Source: Demequinaceae bacterium UBA4004
GTDB taxonomy: Bacteria; Actinomycetota; Actinomycetes; Actinomycetales; Demequinaceae
Length of the DNA stretch: 17,965 nucleotides
NCBI GenBank assembly: GCA_002384765.1
Contig: DGBM01000061.1
Location: forward strand, 1-17,965
Direction: 5' to 3'
The position numbers were made by a program, and so were the translations under genes. The notes beneath the pieces are model-generated. The model made no database searches. It was not told the DNA's origin and saw only the letters and a program-made list of their open reading frames with translations. Positions 15,466 to 17,965 of this stretch are shown in pieces; the first letter of the stretch is position 1; every line of letters starts with the position of its first letter.

Positions 15466-15716
15466 CAGGCCGTCCTCCGCTCGCGGATCACCAAGGTAGC
15501 GTCGCAGTTCAGGGCCTCCGCGACCCGGCGAATGGTCGCCAGATTGAGCCGTTGCCGGCCAGCCTCGAGCCTAGCGACCGCCGACTGCGTTGTGCCCAGG
15601 CGGAGAGCCAGTTCCGCCTGGGTGATGCCGGCGCCTTCGCGGACGGCACGGAGGCGGGCGGCCACGGCCCGCGCTTCACAGTCGATGCTCGCCCCCGGGG
15701 CGGATGTCGTCCTCAT
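15465..15716 (-). CDS. Small XRE-family HTH regulator (controller-like)
   Basis: The 83-aa product is almost only a helix-turn-helix domain: ARLRAVREGAGITQAELALRLGTTQSAVARLEAGRQRLNLATIRRVAEAL. ITQAELALRLG and TTQSAVARLEAG are helices 2 and 3. ATG 15716 is preferred over ATG 15746 because the likely -10 element and a palindrome at 15725-15736 lie between them. The longer form would have 93 residues. It is the first gene of the six-gene operon and overlaps the methyltransferase start. Such a small regulator in front of a methyltransferase/restriction operon resembles the C proteins of restriction-modification systems, which delay restriction until DNA is methylated. Autoregulation through the palindrome is inferred. 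Confidence 0.88.
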   Translation of the reverse strand: MRTTSAPGASIDCEARAVAARLRAVREGAGITQAELALRLGTTQSAVARLEAGRQRLNLATIRRVAEALNCDATLVIRERRTA

Positions 15717-15724
15717 GCGCGCGA

Positions 15725-15736
15725 CGCTATATAGCG
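15725..15736 (-). promoter_or_regulatory. Palindromic operator overlapping the likely -10 of the defense operon
   Basis: CGCTATATAGCG is a perfect 12-bp palindrome and a rare AT-rich island in this GC-rich DNA. Its TATATA core ends 11 bases before ATG 15716, so transcription would start only a few bases before the ATG. A dimeric HTH regulator bound here would block the promoter. No consensus -35 is visible upstream. Confidence 0.6.
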
Positions 15737-15746
15737 GAACCGACAT

Positions 15747-16065
15747 TCTCTGGGACCGGCACGCGGTTGCACGACCTCAGATCACGACACGTGGGCCGTA
15801 GAACAGCGACGCGGCCCCTGAGTAGCCGGGGCCAGGTGCCGCACCTTACGGGCGGTGGCACTGCGGAACTGGCAGGATCTTTGATGAGCAGCGGTCCACC
15901 GCCAACTCGTTGACCTTTGTGGATGCGTCCGATGTCCGCCAGGTCCGGTAGGCAGAGAACGATTCGTCCCGCGGCGCGCGAGGCCGCCGCTCCCTCGACT
16001 GTCTTGCGCCTGTCGGGTGGGAGACTGCGGTGGACCCAGTAGGTCGGCAAGCGGGAGATGAGTCA
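15747..16065. promoter_or_regulatory. Intergenic region between the divergent defense operon and the OLD-family gene
   Basis: About 320 bases without a gene that I can support. It holds two adjacent inverted repeats. GGCCCC 15813-15818 pairs with GGGGCC 15828-15833. GTGCC/GGCAC (15836-15840, 15857-15861) is extended by ACC/GGT (15843-15845, 15854-15856). TTGACC at 15910-15915 could be a -35 for the rightward gene, but no good -10 follows at the normal distance. Two candidate starts for the rightward gene, GTG 16030 and GTG 16066, each have a GGGAG-like site in front. Confidence 0.4.
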
Positions 16066-16782
16066 GTGCGCGCAAATGCAGAGCCTTCCCTGGTAGGCGT
16101 GCACATACCGTCGTATAAGAACCTTGTCGACGTCTGGCTCCCATGGTCTTCAGGGCTCGCGTTGGTCGGAGCGAACGGGGCTGGCAAGACGAACCTCCTG
16201 GAGGCTCTCGCGCTGCTGATGGGTACCGAGGAGACGCTGCGGCTGTGCAAGCCGCGGTTGGCGGAGGGCAGTGCTGCGGGACTGTCGGTTGTCGTAGGGA
16301 GCGATGCGGAGGCGCTTCCGGTCGGCCCGGCCACGCTGATCGACCTGGACCTGGGAGGTCTTGGCGCTCGCGGCGATCAACTGAGCCGCGACATGGCGTG
16401 GTGGCGGACCGAGGGGGTTCGCGAGGGGGACTCGTTCGCCGAGGCCGTGGCGTCCTGGGGCGTGGCGGAGGGCCTCAAACAGGACTGCCTGGTGGCGGCG
16501 CGGTCGCCAATCGTCCAGTACACGCTGGTCGGCCTCCGCCACCGGGTACCGGGAGAGCCGTTCTGGTCCTGCCCTGATTGCAACCCCGACGGCGAGCCGG
16601 GCCTGGTCGAGAATGGCAACTGCGAGATCTGCGGGGGCAGGGCCGAAAGGCACGAAACCACACAGCTCCGAGAGGAACGCCTCTACCGGCGGACCCTCCT
16701 GACCGACCAACAGCTGAACCTCAGCGTTGAACCCCCGCCGTCCCCCGCGTTCGTTCCACGGCCCCTGGAGCGCCCGGGTTGA
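16066..16782 (+). CDS. OLD-family ATPase, N-terminal half with Walker A and zinc-ribbon-like motif
   Basis: The 238-aa product starts VGVHIPSYKNLVDVWLP and has Walker A LVGANGAGKTNLLEAL (33-48), typical of OLD/RecF/SMC-like ATPases. A CxxC-x13-CxxC motif (C169, C172, C186, C189) suggests a zinc ribbon between the two ATPase halves. GTG 16066 is chosen because GGGAG (16053-16057) lies 8 bases before it and because family members begin close to this strand; GTG 16030 is an in-frame alternative with its own GGGAG 6 bases upstream. The ORF ends at TGA 16780-16782 after a Pro-rich stretch, before any Walker B. The missing half lies in the next ORF in the -1 frame, so the two parts form one ATPase, either as two subunits or by frameshift. 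It is divergent from the methyltransferase operon. Confidence 0.78.
   Translation: MRANAEPSLVGVHIPSYKNLVDVWLPWSSGLALVGANGAGKTNLLEALALLMGTEETLRLCKPRLAEGSAAGLSVVVGSDAEALPVGPATLIDLDLGGLGARGDQLSRDMAWWRTEGVREGDSFAEAVASWGVAEGLKQDCLVAARSPIVQYTLVGLRHRVPGEPFWSCPDCNPDGEPGLVENGNCEICGGRAERHETTQLREERLYRRTLLTDQQLNLSVEPPPSPAFVPRPLERPG
16773..16779 (+). other. Candidate -1 frameshift heptamer CCCGGGT
   Basis: The heptamer is in the phase C CCG GGT relative to the first ORF and is directly followed by its TGA stop. Slipping one base back gives CCC GGG TTG and enters the frame that encodes the rest of the ATPase. The form X-XXY-YYZ is that of classical slippery sites. No stimulatory hairpin has been demonstrated. 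A GC-rich string like this can arise by chance. Confidence 0.35.
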
Positions 16783-17965
16783 CGGCGGTGCTGGAGTTGC
16801 CGCTGACCACGAGGCCACCGGCGGTGCTGCAGTGGTTGCCGCGCACGCGAACCGAGGACGAGGTGGCCGAGTCTCTGGACGGCGCGTTCGAGCAGGCGCA
16901 GGAGCCGGTCGTCGCCTTCCTCGCAGGCCTCGGAGAACGGATGCCGTCCGACACCGTGCCCAACTCCGGGGACGCCAACTGGTGGCTGCACAAGGTGGGC
17001 GAGGCGGCCGGCAACCGTGAGCTGCGCCGGACCGATCCCGCGCTGTTCCTCGAGAGTGAGGGGAGCCACGCGGCCGACTGGTTCCTTGGCGTCAGACAGC
17101 GCGACGGCAAGAACGTGCACCTCGGGCACACCCACGACCGGCCGATGGAGAACTTTTCCGCCGGACAGCGACGCTGGATGGACGAGGCGCTCGCGACGGT
17201 GAGCCGCGAGCTGCGCGCCCGCGGGGAACGCGCCGAGCTCTTCACGTCGGTGCTCGACCAGGTCGATGACGACACTCTGGTCGAGCACCTTGTGCCCGGG
17301 ACAGAGCTCGCCGAGTCGGAGGGCTACTGGCTGGGGGAGGCGCTCGACGCGACGTACTCATCGCTCGAGCCAGTGCTGGTGGAGATCGCGTCGGCGCGGG
17401 ACCCCAAGGAGCCCGCTCGGCACGCTTTCGTCCGTGCCGTGCTGCCGTACTTCGCCCAACTCGACCAGCAGCTGGTCGTCCGCGTTTTCGACGAGCCGGA
17501 GGCACACCTGCACGTGACGGCTCAGCGACGTGTCGCGTCGGCCGTCCAGGGCCTCCGCAACGAAGGGCAGAACGTCGTCGTGGCCACGCACTCCCCGGCC
17601 TTCCTCGAGTTCGCGGACTGGCAGACCGTGCACCTCAGCGGCGGTGCGCTCACGGCTGTGACCCCGATGGACCTCAACGCGCGCCGCCGGGTGACCCGAG
17701 AGCTGGGCCTCACCCACGGCGAGTTGCTGTCCGCCGTCGCTGGGATCCTGGTCGTGGAAGGACCGCATGACCAGATGGTCCTGGACGCCCTTTACGGACC
17801 AGACCTGAGGCAAGCCGGCATCGCGATGGTGCGCATGTTCGGCACAGACAACCTCCCGGCGCTCCTGAGCCTCGACTTCATCGAGCGGTATGTCGATGCC
17901 CCGATCACGGTAATGCTCGACTACACGGTGACCGAACGCGTGGAGACCGGCAGACCCAGGACCGA
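16779..17965 (+). CDS. OLD-family ATPase C-terminal half with TOPRIM nuclease domain (3' end outside window)
   Basis: The frame is open from TTG 16779 to the window end, at least 395 codons. If it starts independently, TTG overlaps the previous stop as TTGA. It contains an ABC-type signature NFSAGQRRW (125-133), Walker B VVRVFDEPEAHLH (D238, E239), an H-loop VVVATHSPAF (H271), and then a TOPRIM start ILVVEGPHD (E327, D331) and VMLDYT (D381). This is the order of OLD-family ATP-dependent nucleases such as GajA of Gabija and phage P2 Old. The Walker A needed for ATP binding is in the preceding ORF, so this half is not functional alone. The predicted role is anti-phage nuclease. Whether a UvrD-like helicase follows (Gabija) lies outside the window. 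Confidence 0.85.
   Translation, partial: MTAVLELPLTTRPPAVLQWLPRTRTEDEVAESLDGAFEQAQEPVVAFLAGLGERMPSDTVPNSGDANWWLHKVGEAAGNRELRRTDPALFLESEGSHAADWFLGVRQRDGKNVHLGHTHDRPMENFSAGQRRWMDEALATVSRELRARGERAELFTSVLDQVDDDTLVEHLVPGTELAESEGYWLGEALDATYSSLEPVLVEIASARDPKEPARHAFVRAVLPYFAQLDQQLVVRVFDEPEAHLHVTAQRRVASAVQGLRNEGQNVVVATHSPAFLEFADWQTVHLSGGALTAVTPMDLNARRRVTRELGLTHGELLSAVAGILVVEGPHDQMVLDALYGPDLRQAGIAMVRMFGTDNLPALLSLDFIERYVDAPITVMLDYTVTERVETGRPRT

Noticed and set aside
5383..15746. DISARM, BREX or complete Dnd/Ssp system
   Set aside because: No DrmA/DrmB helicase or DrmC PLD protein, no PglZ or BrxC-like set, and no DndB-E or SspBCD sulfur-modification genes are seen. Only the FGH-like restriction part resembles Dnd.
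13496..15801. Long plus-strand open frames opposite the methyltransferase and P-loop ATPase genes
   Set aside because: Shadows of well-supported minus-strand genes with canonical motifs.
15727..16050. Minus-strand frame of 107 codons beginning MPTYWVHRSLPP
   Set aside because: Has some protein-like composition, but there is no ribosome binding site, it overlaps the start of the OLD-family gene and ends inside the XRE operator palindrome. I recognise no family. It could be a gene remnant.
16066..17965. Complete Gabija system
   Set aside because: The OLD-TOPRIM protein fits GajA in outline, but it is split and the window ends before any helicase gene could be seen.
1..17965. CRISPR arrays, tRNA/rRNA genes, insertion sequences
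   Set aside because: No regularly spaced repeats, no tRNA-like cloverleaf or rRNA segments, and no transposase or integrase motifs were recognised on either strand.

Overview
The window is high-GC DNA with GTG and TTG starts, many 4-bp start/stop overlaps and actinobacterial protein families (DUF4192, a DprA without a C-terminal winged helix). It most likely comes from an actinomycete chromosome island or large plasmid. The exact genus cannot be read from it.

Left flank (1-5150): a patchwork of small island genes. It holds the 3' end of a DUF4192 protein, a 50-aa ORF, a broken copy of the dprA 5' end, a 199-aa unknown gene and an intact dprA. These are followed by an M28 peptidase carrying several frameshifts, two small paralogous unknown genes on the minus strand, and an ATP-dependent DNA ligase interrupted by one frameshift. 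Duplication, shared gene tails and frameshifts mark this side as recombined and decaying, although sequencing error in this stretch cannot be excluded.

Core (5337-15740): one tightly packed minus-strand operon of six genes. In order of transcription they are a small XRE/HTH regulator, a C5-cytosine DNA methyltransferase, a 624-aa P-loop ATPase with a Cys cluster, a 520-aa protein of unknown fold, a 1640-aa protein combining a PD-(D/E)XK-like nuclease motif with a HerA/FtsK-type ATPase, and a Vsr-family endonuclease. Four junctions are TGATG or GTGA overlaps and the fifth is a 3-nt gap. A 12-bp perfect palindrome sits on the likely -10 region of the regulator, and a strong hairpin follows vsr. 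The three large middle genes have the order and approximate architecture of the DndF-DndG-DndH (DptFGH) restriction module of phosphorothioation systems. Here they are joined to a 5-methylcytosine methyltransferase and Vsr instead of dndBCDE. I read this as a candidate methylation-based anti-phage system: the methyltransferase marks self DNA, the ATPase/nuclease complex attacks unmarked DNA, Vsr repairs deamination damage or acts as a second nuclease, and the XRE protein times expression.

Right flank (16066-17965): a divergently transcribed OLD-family ATPase/TOPRIM gene, split into two ORFs that overlap by TTGA. A CCCGGGT heptamer in the correct phase lies directly before the stop of the first ORF. 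The second ORF runs off the window. This is probably a second defense gene.
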